A stretch of 64,000 bases of DNA from Streptomyces sp. NBC_01669 (GTDB lineage: Bacteria; Actinomycetota; Actinomycetes; Streptomycetales; Streptomycetaceae). Positions within the stretch are counted from its first letter, which is position 1. Each line of letters opens with the position of its first letter. Shown piece by piece: positions 28,492-38,941 of this stretch. Position numbers and translations under genes: made by a program. Below the pieces are notes generated by a model. That model made no database searches. It worked only from the letters and a program-made list of their open reading frames with translations, and had not been told where the DNA came from. The stretch covers positions 930,001 through 994,000 of the forward strand of contig NZ_JAPEQG010000001.1 in assembly GCF_026339735.1 (NCBI RefSeq). The letters run 5' to 3'.

Positions 28492-30276
28492 CTAACAGTC
28501 AGCCGGTCCGGGTGCGACGGCGAGCGCCGCCGTTGCGGTGACATTGCGGTCCCGGCCGGCGGAAGGATCCGCCCTGCGCGTGCCGGGAACGCCGGTGCCG
28601 ATGTGGTGCGGAGTCCGGACCGGGGGTTCCTTGCACACGAAGGCGCGGCGCAGCAAGTGGTAGGGCGCATCCGGGTCGAAGAAGATGGACCGCATCGCGG
28701 CCAGTTCCTCCTGCCGGTGGACGGCCAGCGGCTTGACCGCCTCCTGGTGCTCCAGCGCCGTCTTCTTCCGGGCGATCCGTGCCTGTACGTCGGTCGACGA
28801 GGCCAGCCGGACGGCCAGTCGGAGGGCCTCGCCCGGGAAGTCCTGGGGCCGGCAGGCGACCGTCCGGTCCACCAGGCCGAGCCGTTCGGCGGCTTCGGCG
28901 CCGAGCGGCAGCGCTTCATGGACGAGCCGTTCGGCGACCTCGGGGCCCACTCGGTGCGGCAGAGTGCGGGTCCAGTACTCCGAGCCGGACAGTCCCATCA
29001 GCCGGTAGTGCGGGTTCAGGACCGATCCCTTGCGGCACCAGACCTCGTCGGCGGCCAGGGCGAGCATTGCTCCTCCGGCGGCGGCGTTGCCGCCCACGGC
29101 AGCGATCACCAGCCGGTCGGTGGTGGTCAGCACCGCCTGCACCAGGTCGTTGATGGCGTTGATGTTGGCCCAGGACTCCTCGGCGGGGTCGGCCGCCGCC
29201 TCGATGACGTTCAGGTGGATGCCGTTGGAGAAGAAGTCCCGGCCGCCACCCAGCACCAGGACCGAGGTGGGCCGGGAGCACGCCGTCCGGTAGGCGTCCA
29301 GGAGGCGCGTGCAGTGCGTGGTGCTCATGGCCCCGCCGGGGAACGAGAACGTGAGATGTCCGACGGCGCCGGTCTCCTCGTAGCGGATGTCGGTCCAGGT
29401 TCCGCGGCGCTCGGGTGCGTCCGGCGGAACCGGGTCCTCGGGCAGCGGAGGCAATCGGTCGCCGAGCGCCAGGACGGCGGGGAGTTTGAACGGGGCGGGC
29501 TCTCCCGGCCGCCGCCTGGCGCGCAGCTCCGGGATCCATACGGCGCCGTCGGCGGTCGCCCTGCAGACCGCGCCGGCCCGCGTGGCGAGCAGCTCGCCGG
29601 GGCGGCCGCGCAGCCGGTCCTCGGGGTGTCCCCCGTGCAGGAACCACTCGCCGCCGAGCAGTTCGTCCAGTACACCGGGGGACGAGTCGGCTGCCCGCAG
29701 CTTGCGCAGCACGGTCTCCGTGGAGTCGGACCGCCAGTCGATCCGCCGGAGTTGCTGGCGGAAGTACGGCCGGGTGCCGCCCATGGCCCGTGTGCCGTCC
29801 TGGGGTTGAGGTCTGTACGTTCCCGAAGCGAACCGGTCGACGGCGAGCAGCACGGCCGTCAGCGCCGCGTCGGAGACCTCGTTGCGGTACAGGTCGCTCT
29901 TGCCGACCTGCGGTACGGAGAACCAGACCGACGCCCAGACGTCTCCGGCGTCCATCTCCTCCTCGGCCTGCAGAACCGTCACACCCCAGCGGGTGACGCC
30001 CTCGTGGACCGCCCAGTCGAGCGAGGACGGACCGCGGTCGCCCACAGGTCCCGGATGGACGATGAGGCACGTGTGCGCCGACCACACGTCCCGCGGGATG
30101 GCCGTCCTGAGCATCGGAGCGACGATCAGTTCGGGTGCGAACCGTCGGACCGCGTCCCGCAGATGGTCGTCGGAGAGCGCGAGTTCGACCGCCACGCCGT
30201 GGCCGCGGTCCCGCAGCTCGGCGTGGACGCGCTGAGTGAGGCTGTTGAACGCACTCGCGACGAGCAGGATGTGCAC
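28492..30276 (-). CDS. hypX: HypX, CO-ligand synthesis enzyme for aerobic hydrogenase maturation
   Basis: A 594-residue HypX (HoxX). The N-terminal half is a formyltransferase-like domain (MHILLVASAFNSLTQRVH, IVHPGPVGDRGPSSLDWAVH) and the second half an enoyl-CoA-hydratase/crotonase domain (LVLGGGRDFFSNGIHLNVIE, AAVGGNAAAGGAMLALAADE). In Ralstonia and Aquifex HypX turns a formyl group from formyl-tetrahydrofolate, via formyl-CoA, into the active-site CO under aerobic conditions. Its presence ahead of hhyS supports an oxygen-tolerant enzyme. GTG 30276 has GGGAG upstream. Confidence 0.92.
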   Translation of the reverse strand: MHILLVASAFNSLTQRVHAELRDRGHGVAVELALSDDHLRDAVRRFAPELIVAPMLRTAIPRDVWSAHTCLIVHPGPVGDRGPSSLDWAVHEGVTRWGVTVLQAEEEMDAGDVWASVWFSVPQVGKSDLYRNEVSDAALTAVLLAVDRFASGTYRPQPQDGTRAMGGTRPYFRQQLRRIDWRSDSTETVLRKLRAADSSPGVLDELLGGEWFLHGGHPEDRLRGRPGELLATRAGAVCRATADGAVWIPELRARRRPGEPAPFKLPAVLALGDRLPPLPEDPVPPDAPERRGTWTDIRYEETGAVGHLTFSFPGGAMSTTHCTRLLDAYRTACSRPTSVLVLGGGRDFFSNGIHLNVIEAAADPAEESWANINAINDLVQAVLTTTDRLVIAAVGGNAAAGGAMLALAADEVWCRKGSVLNPHYRLMGLSGSEYWTRTLPHRVGPEVAERLVHEALPLGAEAAERLGLVDRTVACRPQDFPGEALRLAVRLASSTDVQARIARKKTALEHQEAVKPLAVHRQEELAAMRSIFFDPDAPYHLLRRAFVCKEPPVRTPHHIGTGVPGTRRADPSAGRDRNVTATAALAVAPGPADC

Positions 30277-30418
30277 GGCGGACTCCCAGCGGTTCTGCGG
30301 CTCCCGGCCGGAGCAGGTCAGGCCGGCTGCAAGCCTCGGACACGCGGAACGGGCGCCGTGGGCGCCGGGGCGGCGGAGTCACTCGAAAGGGAACGTCCTG
30401 CGGCCACTCGACAGGCTC

Positions 30419-30943
30419 TCAGGTCTCCTCGGCGTCCCTGCCCTGCCCCCTGGCCCGCCTCCCGACCACCGCGGCGGCCGCGGCGGCGCTGCCCGCGAAG
30501 GCGAGCGCGACCATCCACGGCTGGTTGAACACATGCCAGGTGACATGGTCGAGGGAGTAACGGCCGGGGCCGGTCAGTCCGATCGCCGCGGCGGTGAAAC
30601 CGAGGAACGCCGGGTATTCGTACCCGCCGCCCTGGGCGAAGAAGCCCGCGGGCGCGTGCACGGCGGCGGCGCCCGCCATGGCGCCCGCCGCCGCCGCACC
30701 GGCGGCGGGAGTGGCGAGGCCGAGGGCCAGCAGGGCACCCCCGCCCGCCTCGCCGAGTCCGGCGGCGACGGCGCTGTGCTTGGGCGGGTGGAAGCCCATG
30801 GCCTCCATGCCCGCGGTGGTTCCTTCGATGCCCCCGCCGCCGAACCAGCCGAACAGCTTCTGGGTGCCGTGCGCGGCCAGGACCGCGCCGGTGCCGACGC
30901 GCAGGACAAGAAGGCCGAGGTCACGCCGGTTGACGCAGGTCAT
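30419..30943 (-). CDS. DoxX family membrane protein
   Basis: A 174-residue DoxX-type quinone/redox-associated membrane protein with four spans; the diagnostic start is LGLLVLRVGTGAVLAAHGTQ followed by KLFGWFGGGGIEGTT. The charged C-terminus is cytoplasmic. Being the first gene of the minus-strand hydrogenase block, 142 bases before hypX, it may link to the respiratory chain, but that is inference; DoxX proteins are often unrelated to neighbours. ATG 30943 has GGAG. Confidence 0.87.
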   Translation of the reverse strand: MTCVNRRDLGLLVLRVGTGAVLAAHGTQKLFGWFGGGGIEGTTAGMEAMGFHPPKHSAVAAGLGEAGGGALLALGLATPAAGAAAAGAMAGAAAVHAPAGFFAQGGGYEYPAFLGFTAAAIGLTGPGRYSLDHVTWHVFNQPWMVALAFAGSAAAAAAVVGRRARGQGRDAEET

Positions 30944-31069
30944 GGGCGGTCTCCGTGGGGTAGTGGGTGTGATCCGGGTTACGGATCCACTCTCCGCGCC
31001 TCGACGGGTGGACGTACCCCGGTACTACTCCGTCCGGGGGATGGCGTCGGGTGGTCGGCACGGTGCGAC

Positions 31070-33167
<2,098 letters not shown>

Positions 33168-33195
33168 CGCCCGGGCCGTCCCTAGGATGCTCTCC

Positions 33196-33750
33196 ATGTC
33201 ACTCCCGCACGCGATCCTCACCGCCCTGCTCGAAAAGCCGTCGTCGGGGCTGGAGCTGACCCGCAGGTTCGACCGGTCGATCGGCTACTTCTGGTCGTCC
33301 ACGCACCAGCAGATCTATCGCGAGCTGGGAAAGCTGGAGCAGGCCGGGCAGATCCGGGCCCTGCCGTCGGCACAGCCGGCCCGTGGGCAGAAGAAGGAGT
33401 ACGAGGTCCTGCCCGCCGGCCGCGCGGCACTGTCCGCGTGGGTGGCGCTCCGGGAGGACCCGAAGCAGATCCGCGATCCGCTGCTGCTGCGGATGCGCGC
33501 GGCGGCGGTGGTCGGCGCACCGGGCCTGGACGCGGAACTGCGCCGCCACCTGGAGCTGCACCGGAAGCAGCTGGCCGAGTATCTGGCGATCGAGGAGCGG
33601 GACTTCCCGCCGGAGCGGAACTCGGAGGAGGACCGGCTGCGGCATCTCGTACTCCGCGGCGGCATCGATCTGGAGAACTTCTGGATCGGCTGGCTGACAC
33701 GGGCTCTGGACGGGATCCCGGCCACCGGGTCGAGCCCGTCGGCGGGGTAG
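33196..33750 (+). CDS. PadR family transcriptional regulator
   Basis: A 184-residue PadR regulator. The N-terminal winged helix is SLPHAILTALLEKPSSGLEL through YFWSSTHQQIYRELGKLEQA; residues 95-175 form the helical C-terminal dimerisation domain (VIR4-like). It sits 28 bases after the flavoenzyme and very likely represses it through the upstream palindrome. ATG 33196 is preferred to 33187 by alignment. A GGGGGA-TC-TCCCCC palindrome at 33750-33763 just after the stop may end transcription. Confidence 0.88.
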   Translation: MSLPHAILTALLEKPSSGLELTRRFDRSIGYFWSSTHQQIYRELGKLEQAGQIRALPSAQPARGQKKEYEVLPAGRAALSAWVALREDPKQIRDPLLLRMRAAAVVGAPGLDAELRRHLELHRKQLAEYLAIEERDFPPERNSEEDRLRHLVLRGGIDLENFWIGWLTRALDGIPATGSSPSAG

Positions 33751-33831
33751 GGGGATCTCCCCCGTGCCTTTGGGGTCATAGGGGAGATCGAGGAGGAAAC
33801 AGCCGCCGGATGCCCCTCGGCGCCGGCCCCC

Positions 33832-34797
33832 TTACGGCCCGCCGACCGGCGTCCTGCCGAGTTCCGGACGCAGCGTCAGCTGATCCGTCGTCCGGGCACT
33901 GCCGATCACGACCCGCGACGGCACACTCGGCGCAGGCTCCGCCTCGATCCTGGCCCGGTACGCCGACGGCGTCGTCCCGTCCTGCGCCCGGCTGAGCAGT
34001 ATGACTCCCCGCACCGCCGCCGCGGACCCCAGCAGCGCCGGGACCAGCGCGATCGTCCCGCCCTGGAGGCGTTCGCCGAGCAGCGCCAGACCTATCGTCG
34101 CGGCGGCAACGGGGTTGGCGAGGGTCACGACCGCGAGCGGCGCGCCGAGACCCCCCTGGTAGGCGGTCTGCGAGAGCAGCAGGCCCCCCATCGCGAAGGC
34201 CGAGACGAGCAGCGCCACCGTCACCAGGCGCCAGCTGAACAGCGGGCCTGTGTGGTCCGTGACCGCCACCGTCAGTGTCTGGGTGAGCGCCGAGGCGACG
34301 CCCGACGTGATGCCGGATGCCGCAGCATGCCTCAGTCCGGGGCGGGCCCCCGGCCGGCTGAGTCCGGCGACGACCGCCATGGTCGCCGCACCGACCGCGA
34401 GCGCCTCGACCAGGCTCAGCGTCTCGTGCGGTGCGGAGCCGCCCGCCGTCAGCAGCAGGGCGCCCAGGCCGAGCAGGGTGAGGATCGTGCCGCGCCATTC
34501 GGTCCCGGTCACCCGGCGCCCGGCGGCGCGCGCACCCAGCGGCACGGCGGCGACCAGCGTCAGCGCGCCGAGCGGTTGGACGAGGGTGAGGGGCCCGTAC
34601 TTCAGCGCCGCGACATGCAGCAGCGCGCCACTGGCGTTGAGTCCGACCGCCGACCACCACGCCCCGCGCCCGAGCATCCGGAGCACCGCGGTGCCCGGAT
34701 CGGTGCGTCCGGCGAGCCGGGCCTGAGCCACCGCCGCCGAGGCGTACGCGGCGGCGGAGACCAGGGAGAGGGCGACGGCGATCAGCGTGGCGTTCAT
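33832..34797 (-). CDS. EamA/DMT-type membrane transporter
   Basis: A 321-residue integral membrane protein with about nine spans in two EamA-like halves, such as LSLVSAAAYASAAVAQARLAG and LVTVALLVSAFAMGGLLLSQ, with GALTLVAAVPLGARAAGRRV. Families of this shape export small metabolites or act as putative magnesium channels. The substrate is unknown. ATG 34797 overlaps the stop of the PAP2 gene (ATGA), so both are co-translated and share the TetR-type control upstream. Confidence 0.8.
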   Translation of the reverse strand: MNATLIAVALSLVSAAAYASAAVAQARLAGRTDPGTAVLRMLGRGAWWSAVGLNASGALLHVAALKYGPLTLVQPLGALTLVAAVPLGARAAGRRVTGTEWRGTILTLLGLGALLLTAGGSAPHETLSLVEALAVGAATMAVVAGLSRPGARPGLRHAAASGITSGVASALTQTLTVAVTDHTGPLFSWRLVTVALLVSAFAMGGLLLSQTAYQGGLGAPLAVVTLANPVAAATIGLALLGERLQGGTIALVPALLGSAAAVRGVILLSRAQDGTTPSAYRARIEAEPAPSVPSRVVIGSARTTDQLTLRPELGRTPVGGP

Positions 34798-35657
34798 GGC
34801 CGGCCCCCGGACGACGATGCGTACGCCTGGGAGACGGCCCGGTCGGGAACACGGGACATCGGCAGCGCGGCACGGGCGAGTTCGGGCTCGCCCCCTGCGC
34901 CGGAGGGCCACGGCAGATGCCCGCGGACCGGCTCCGTCCGCTGGAGCCGCAGCGCCGCGAGAGCGACGGCCAGCAGCGCGCTGACGACGATCGAGTCGAG
35001 CCAGTAGTGGTTGGCGGTGCCGACTATGACCAGCAAAGTGACGAGCGGGTGCAGCAACCACAGCCAGCGCCACCGCGAGCGCGTCGCGACGATCAGTCCG
35101 ACGGCGACCATCAGCGCCCAGCCGAAGTGCAGCGAGGGCATCGCGGCGAACTGGTTCGCCATCGAGTCGGTCGTCGGAGTGTCTCCGTACACCGTCGGCC
35201 CGTACACCTGGCCGGTGTCGACGAGTCCGGCGGCGGCCAACATCCGCGGCGGGGCGAGCGGGAACAGCAGGTGGAGCGCGAGCGCGGCACCGGTGAGCAC
35301 GGCGAGGATCCGACGCGACCAGACGTAATGGCGCGGGCGACGCCAGTACAGCCAGGCCAGGAAGAGCAGCGTGGCCGGGAAGTGCACGGTCGCGTAGTAG
35401 GTGTTCGCGAGGCGGATCAGCGTCTCGCTGTGCAACAGCGCGCCCTGCACGGCGCCCTCGCCCGGCAGGTGCACCGCGCGTTCGAAGTCCCAGACGTGTC
35501 CGGCGTTGCGGTACGCCTCCTCGACGTGACCGTTCGCGGCCTGCCGCCCGAACTTGTAGATCACGAAGAGCCCTACGACGAGAAGGAGCTCGCGGACGAG
35601 GGGCGGTCGGGCAGAAGTGTCCGGCTCCCGATCTGCGGGCTCGCTACGGGCGTACAT
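34794..35657 (-). CDS. PAP2-superfamily membrane phosphatase/transferase
   Basis: A 287-residue membrane protein of the PAP2_3/inositol-phosphotransferase-like group with about six spans. Conserved stretches are RPRHYVWSRRILAVLTGAAL, FAAMPSLHFGWALMV (phosphatase motif 2) and VGTANHYWLDSIVVSALLA (motif 3 His and Asp). It would act on lipid or polyprenyl phosphates at the membrane. ATG 35657 follows AAGGGG. Its promoter lies in the 16-bp repeat array shared with the divergent TetR gene. Confidence 0.83.
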   Translation of the reverse strand: MYARSEPADREPDTSARPPLVRELLLVVGLFVIYKFGRQAANGHVEEAYRNAGHVWDFERAVHLPGEGAVQGALLHSETLIRLANTYYATVHFPATLLFLAWLYWRRPRHYVWSRRILAVLTGAALALHLLFPLAPPRMLAAAGLVDTGQVYGPTVYGDTPTTDSMANQFAAMPSLHFGWALMVAVGLIVATRSRWRWLWLLHPLVTLLVIVGTANHYWLDSIVVSALLAVALAALRLQRTEPVRGHLPWPSGAGGEPELARAALPMSRVPDRAVSQAYASSSGGRP

Positions 35658-35714
35658 CACCCGGTGCCCCTTTGCTGACGAAGCGCTGTTACGACGGCAT
35701 GGTCCAGTCCATGC

Positions 35715-35792
35715 CGTATCGATACGCCAGTGTACCGATACGTTGGCGTATCGGTACACGCGCGTTTCGGTACACTGACGTATCGGAAGACC
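35715..35792. promoter_or_regulatory. Array of five 16-bp units, probable TetR operators
   Basis: Five successive units start every 16 bases, at 35715, 35731, 35747, 35763 and 35779. Cores are CGTATCGATACG, TGTACCGATACG, CGTATCGGTACA, CGTTTCGGTACA and CGTATCGG. Units 2 and 3 are exact reverse complements around TTGG, and unit 1 is itself a palindrome. The array fills the gap between divergent PAP2 and TetR genes and ends 31 bases before the TetR ATG, so it likely controls both. Confidence 0.88.
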
Positions 35793-35822
35793 TCGTCGCA
35801 CAGTCGCAGAGAGGGAAAGCAC

Positions 35823-36452
35823 ATGTCGTCGCACGATTCCGTGCAGGAACAGGCCCACGCTCCGCGCCGCTCGAAGATCACACCGGAGCGGGCGCAGGAG
35901 TTCTACACGGCCGTGCTCGACCTGCTCAGGGAGAGCGGATACGAATCGCTCACCATGGAGGGGGTCGCTTCCCGCACCCGGTGCGGGAAGTCCACGCTCT
36001 ACCGGCAGTGGGGCTCCAAGCCCGAGCTGGTCGTCGCGGCGCTCCACAGCACCCGACGGATGTTGCTCTCGCACATCGACACGGGCTCGCTCGCCGGTGA
36101 CCTGCGCGAGGCGGCCCAGGCCATCGGTGCGGGCTCCGGACGCGACACCCCGCTGATGCACGCACTCAGCCATGCCGCACTGCAGAGCCCGGAGCTGCTC
36201 TGCGCGCTGCGCGAGGCGCTGATCCTGCCGGAACTCGCAGCCCTCGACGCCATGGTCCGGCGGGCCATGGAGCGTGGCGAGATCCCCAGGGACAACCCCG
36301 CGGCGGAGTTCGTCTCCGCGCAGTTGCTGGGCGTGATGCGGGCCAGGCCGCTGCTGGAGGCGAAGATCGCCGATGCGGCATATCTCACCCGCTTCGTGGA
36401 GAGCGCCATCTTCCCCGCACTGGGACTGGACCCGGCCGACACCGGGTCCTGA
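35823..36452 (+). CDS. TetR family regulator
   Basis: A 209-residue TetR regulator. The helix-turn-helix is YESLTMEGVASRTRCGKSTL followed by YRQWGSKPELV (about residues 38-70); the remainder is an all-helical ligand and dimer domain of the TetR_C_16-like kind (DTPLMHALSHAALQSPEL). It presumably binds the adjacent 16-bp array and represses itself and the divergent PAP2/EamA pair. ATG 35823 follows GAGGGAAAG. Confidence 0.9.
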   Translation: MSSHDSVQEQAHAPRRSKITPERAQEFYTAVLDLLRESGYESLTMEGVASRTRCGKSTLYRQWGSKPELVVAALHSTRRMLLSHIDTGSLAGDLREAAQAIGAGSGRDTPLMHALSHAALQSPELLCALREALILPELAALDAMVRRAMERGEIPRDNPAAEFVSAQLLGVMRARPLLEAKIADAAYLTRFVESAIFPALGLDPADTGS

Positions 36453-36534
36453 TGAACGTGGGCCGTCGTCCGAGCGGATGACGAGGGCCCGCCTGCGCCG
36501 CACCGTGGGGACGGGGGCGGCGCACTGTCCGGCC

Positions 36535-36564
36535 GGCCGGTGACTCCTTCGGGAGTCACCGGCC
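36535..36564. terminator. Hairpin terminator with UUCG loop
   Basis: A perfect 13-bp stem, GGCCGGTGACTCC and its complement, closed by a TTCG tetraloop, 80 bases after the TetR stop. Confidence 0.85.
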
Positions 36565-36749
36565 GCCCGTGCTCCCAGGGCGCTCACCGGCCAGTCCACC
36601 GAACAAACGATTGGCGGATTCATTTCGATACGACTGTGGCGCGGCGCCGACGAACGGGCGGACAAGCACCCGTCCGACCGTTCTCGTCCCCTTGACGATA
36701 TCAACCGACCCCATTATCGTCTTCATGACGACAATGAGGGGGATTCGAC

Positions 36750-37763
36750 ATGGCCGACATCACCAAGCGGTTCGGCCGGCGCCATCTGCGCTCCGCACCC
36801 ACCGCCCACATCCGCCACCACGACCGCGGCCGGCTCACACACGACGGACCGGGACTGAGCTTCTGGTACCGGTCGCTGCACGCCGCACTCTCCGAAGTGC
36901 CGATCAACGAACGCGAGTTGGCGATGGCTTTCCACGCACGCACGTCCGACTTCCAGGACGTCACCGTGCAGGCCACCGTGACATACCGGATCAGCGATCC
37001 GGCCGAGGCTGCCGCCCGGCTCGACTTCTCCGTCGACCCCGACACCGGCGTCTGGCGCGGTGCGCCGTTGGAGCAGATCGCAACCCTCCTCACCGAGACC
37101 GCCCAGCAGCACACCCTCGACGTGCTGGCCCGCACCCCGCTGGCCGGCGCGCTGGTCGACGGGGTCGCGGCGGTACGGGAACGGGTCGCCGCGGGACTGG
37201 CCGCCGAGCCCCGGCTGCCCGCCACCGGCATCGATGTGGTGGCGGTGCGCGTGGTCGCGATCCGCCCCGAGGCAGAGGTGGAGCGCGCACTGCGCACCCC
37301 GGCCCGGGAGCAGATCCAGCAGGAGGCCGACCGGGCGACGTACGAGCGCCGGGCGGTGGCCGTCGAGCGCGAGCGGACCATCGCGGAGAACGAACTGGCC
37401 AGCCAGATCGAACTCGCTCGCCGCGAGGAGCAGTTGGTCGAGCAGCGCGGTACCAATACCCGGCGCGAGGCGGAGGAGAACGCGGCAGCCGACGGGGTAC
37501 GCGCAGAGGCCGAGGCGACACGCAAGGTGCGGCTCGCCCGCGCCGAGGCAGAGGCCGCACGCGAGGTCGGTGCCGCGCGCGCCGAGTCGCAGGCGGCCTG
37601 GCTGCGGGTGCACGGCGAAGTGAACGCCTCGACGCTGCACGCCCTGGCCGCCACCCGGCTCGCCGAGAACCTGCCGCGCATCGACAGCCTCACACTCTCC
37701 CCCGATGTCCTCACCGACCTGCTCGCCAAGCTCGGCCGGCCCGGCCCGGAGACACGCGCGTGA
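36750..37763 (+). CDS. SPFH/band-7 domain protein
   Basis: A 337-residue protein with an SPFH (band 7/stomatin) domain at about 20-190 (ADITKRFGRRHLR start, VQATVTYRISDPAEAAARLD, GIDVVAVRVVAIRPEAEVER). A long charged coiled coil follows at about 190-290 (RTIAENELASQIELARREEQ), typical for oligomer formation. It lacks an N-terminal hydrophobic anchor, so it may be soluble or peripheral. ATG 36750 follows GAGGGGG. Its TGA overlaps the start of the next gene (GTGA), so the pair is a unit. Confidence 0.85.
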   Translation: MADITKRFGRRHLRSAPTAHIRHHDRGRLTHDGPGLSFWYRSLHAALSEVPINERELAMAFHARTSDFQDVTVQATVTYRISDPAEAAARLDFSVDPDTGVWRGAPLEQIATLLTETAQQHTLDVLARTPLAGALVDGVAAVRERVAAGLAAEPRLPATGIDVVAVRVVAIRPEAEVERALRTPAREQIQQEADRATYERRAVAVERERTIAENELASQIELARREEQLVEQRGTNTRREAEENAAADGVRAEAEATRKVRLARAEAEAAREVGAARAESQAAWLRVHGEVNASTLHALAATRLAENLPRIDSLTLSPDVLTDLLAKLGRPGPETRA

Positions 37764-38659
37764 GCCTCGCCCCGCGCGCGGTGCTCGTGCACCGCACCAC
37801 CGAGTACGAGGAGTTGCTCGCCCGGCACGGCACACACGGCCAGGCCGCGTTCTTCCTGTCCACCCGCGGCCGCTCCATCGAGGAGGTGGCGCGGCGGCAC
37901 GGGCGGACGCAGCAGGCGCTCGCCGATGTGGCGGCGGCCGTACCGCTCCAGTGGCGCCAGTCGCGGGTCGAGCGCGCGGATCTCGACCGCTTCCTCTTCG
38001 GTCCGGAGGACGTGGTGGTCGTGGTCGGACAGGACGGGCTGGTCGCCAACGTCGCCAAATATCTCTCCGGCCAGCCCGTCGTGGGCATCGACACCGATCC
38101 CGGACGCAATCCGGGGGTACTGGTGCGCCACCGCCCGGGCGATGCGGCCGCACTGTTCCGGGCAGCCGCATCGCCCGGCGCGACAACGGACGATCTCACC
38201 ATGGTCGAGGCCGTCGCCGATGACACCCAGCGCCTCCTCGCCCTCAATGAGATCTATCTGGGCCCGCCCGGCCACCAGACGGCGCGATACCGTCTCGGCC
38301 CCGACACCCCGGACTCCCCCGCCGAACCACAGGCATCCTCCGGGGTCCTGGTCGGCACCGGCACCGGCTCCACAGGCTGGCTGCGCTCACTGTGGCAGGA
38401 GCGCGGGAGCGCACTGTCGCTGCCGCGCCCGACCGACCCCCGGCTGATCTGGTTCGTACGTGAGGCGTGGCCTTCGCCCACGACCGGCACCTCGCTGGTG
38501 GCGGGCGAACTGAGGCGCCAGCAGCGGCTGCGCCTCACGGTCGAGTCGGACCGGGTGGTGGTCTTCGGTGACGGAATGGAGTCCGACGCACTGGAATTGA
38601 CGTTGGGTCAGACGGTGCGGCTCGGCATCGCGGCGACCTCGCTGCGGCTGACGGTCTGA
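37760..38659 (+). CDS. NAD kinase-like protein
   Basis: A 299-residue protein of the NAD/diacylglycerol-kinase-like superfamily. DVVVVVGQDGLVANVAKYLS holds the counterpart of the GGDG motif, changed to GQDG; VLVGTGTGSTGWLRSLW matches the conserved GSTG nucleotide loop; VGIDTDPGRNPGVLV is the intervening strand. The altered first motif leaves NAD phosphorylation uncertain. GTG 37760 overlaps the SPFH stop. The coupling to a scaffold-type SPFH protein hints at a membrane-localised nucleotide kinase. Confidence 0.75.
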   Translation: MSLAPRAVLVHRTTEYEELLARHGTHGQAAFFLSTRGRSIEEVARRHGRTQQALADVAAAVPLQWRQSRVERADLDRFLFGPEDVVVVVGQDGLVANVAKYLSGQPVVGIDTDPGRNPGVLVRHRPGDAAALFRAAASPGATTDDLTMVEAVADDTQRLLALNEIYLGPPGHQTARYRLGPDTPDSPAEPQASSGVLVGTGTGSTGWLRSLWQERGSALSLPRPTDPRLIWFVREAWPSPTTGTSLVAGELRRQQRLRLTVESDRVVVFGDGMESDALELTLGQTVRLGIAATSLRLTV

Positions 38660-38941
38660 ACACGCACCCTCCACTCGACACCCGCAATGGGCGTCTTCGA
38701 ATCGGGCTGAGCCACCCCGCCCCGCCCCGGGGCACACAATCCCTCGATCGGGCCCACCGTGCGGGTGAACCGAACGTCGGATGGCGACCGCTCGCCAGTC
38801 GCGCCCCGGGATGGCCGACCGGATCCTCGTCCTCGACCGGGCAGGATTCGGGAGGAAGAGACCTTCGCTCAACTGGCCCACGGCGACGGTCTCTTCACCG
38901 AGCCGTACGCCGTCTGACGGTTCGCCGGGTGAGGCGCTGGG

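Noticed and set aside
28420..30528. 702-codon plus-strand frame opposite hypX
   Set aside because: Antisense to a well-supported HypX; no recognisable domain.
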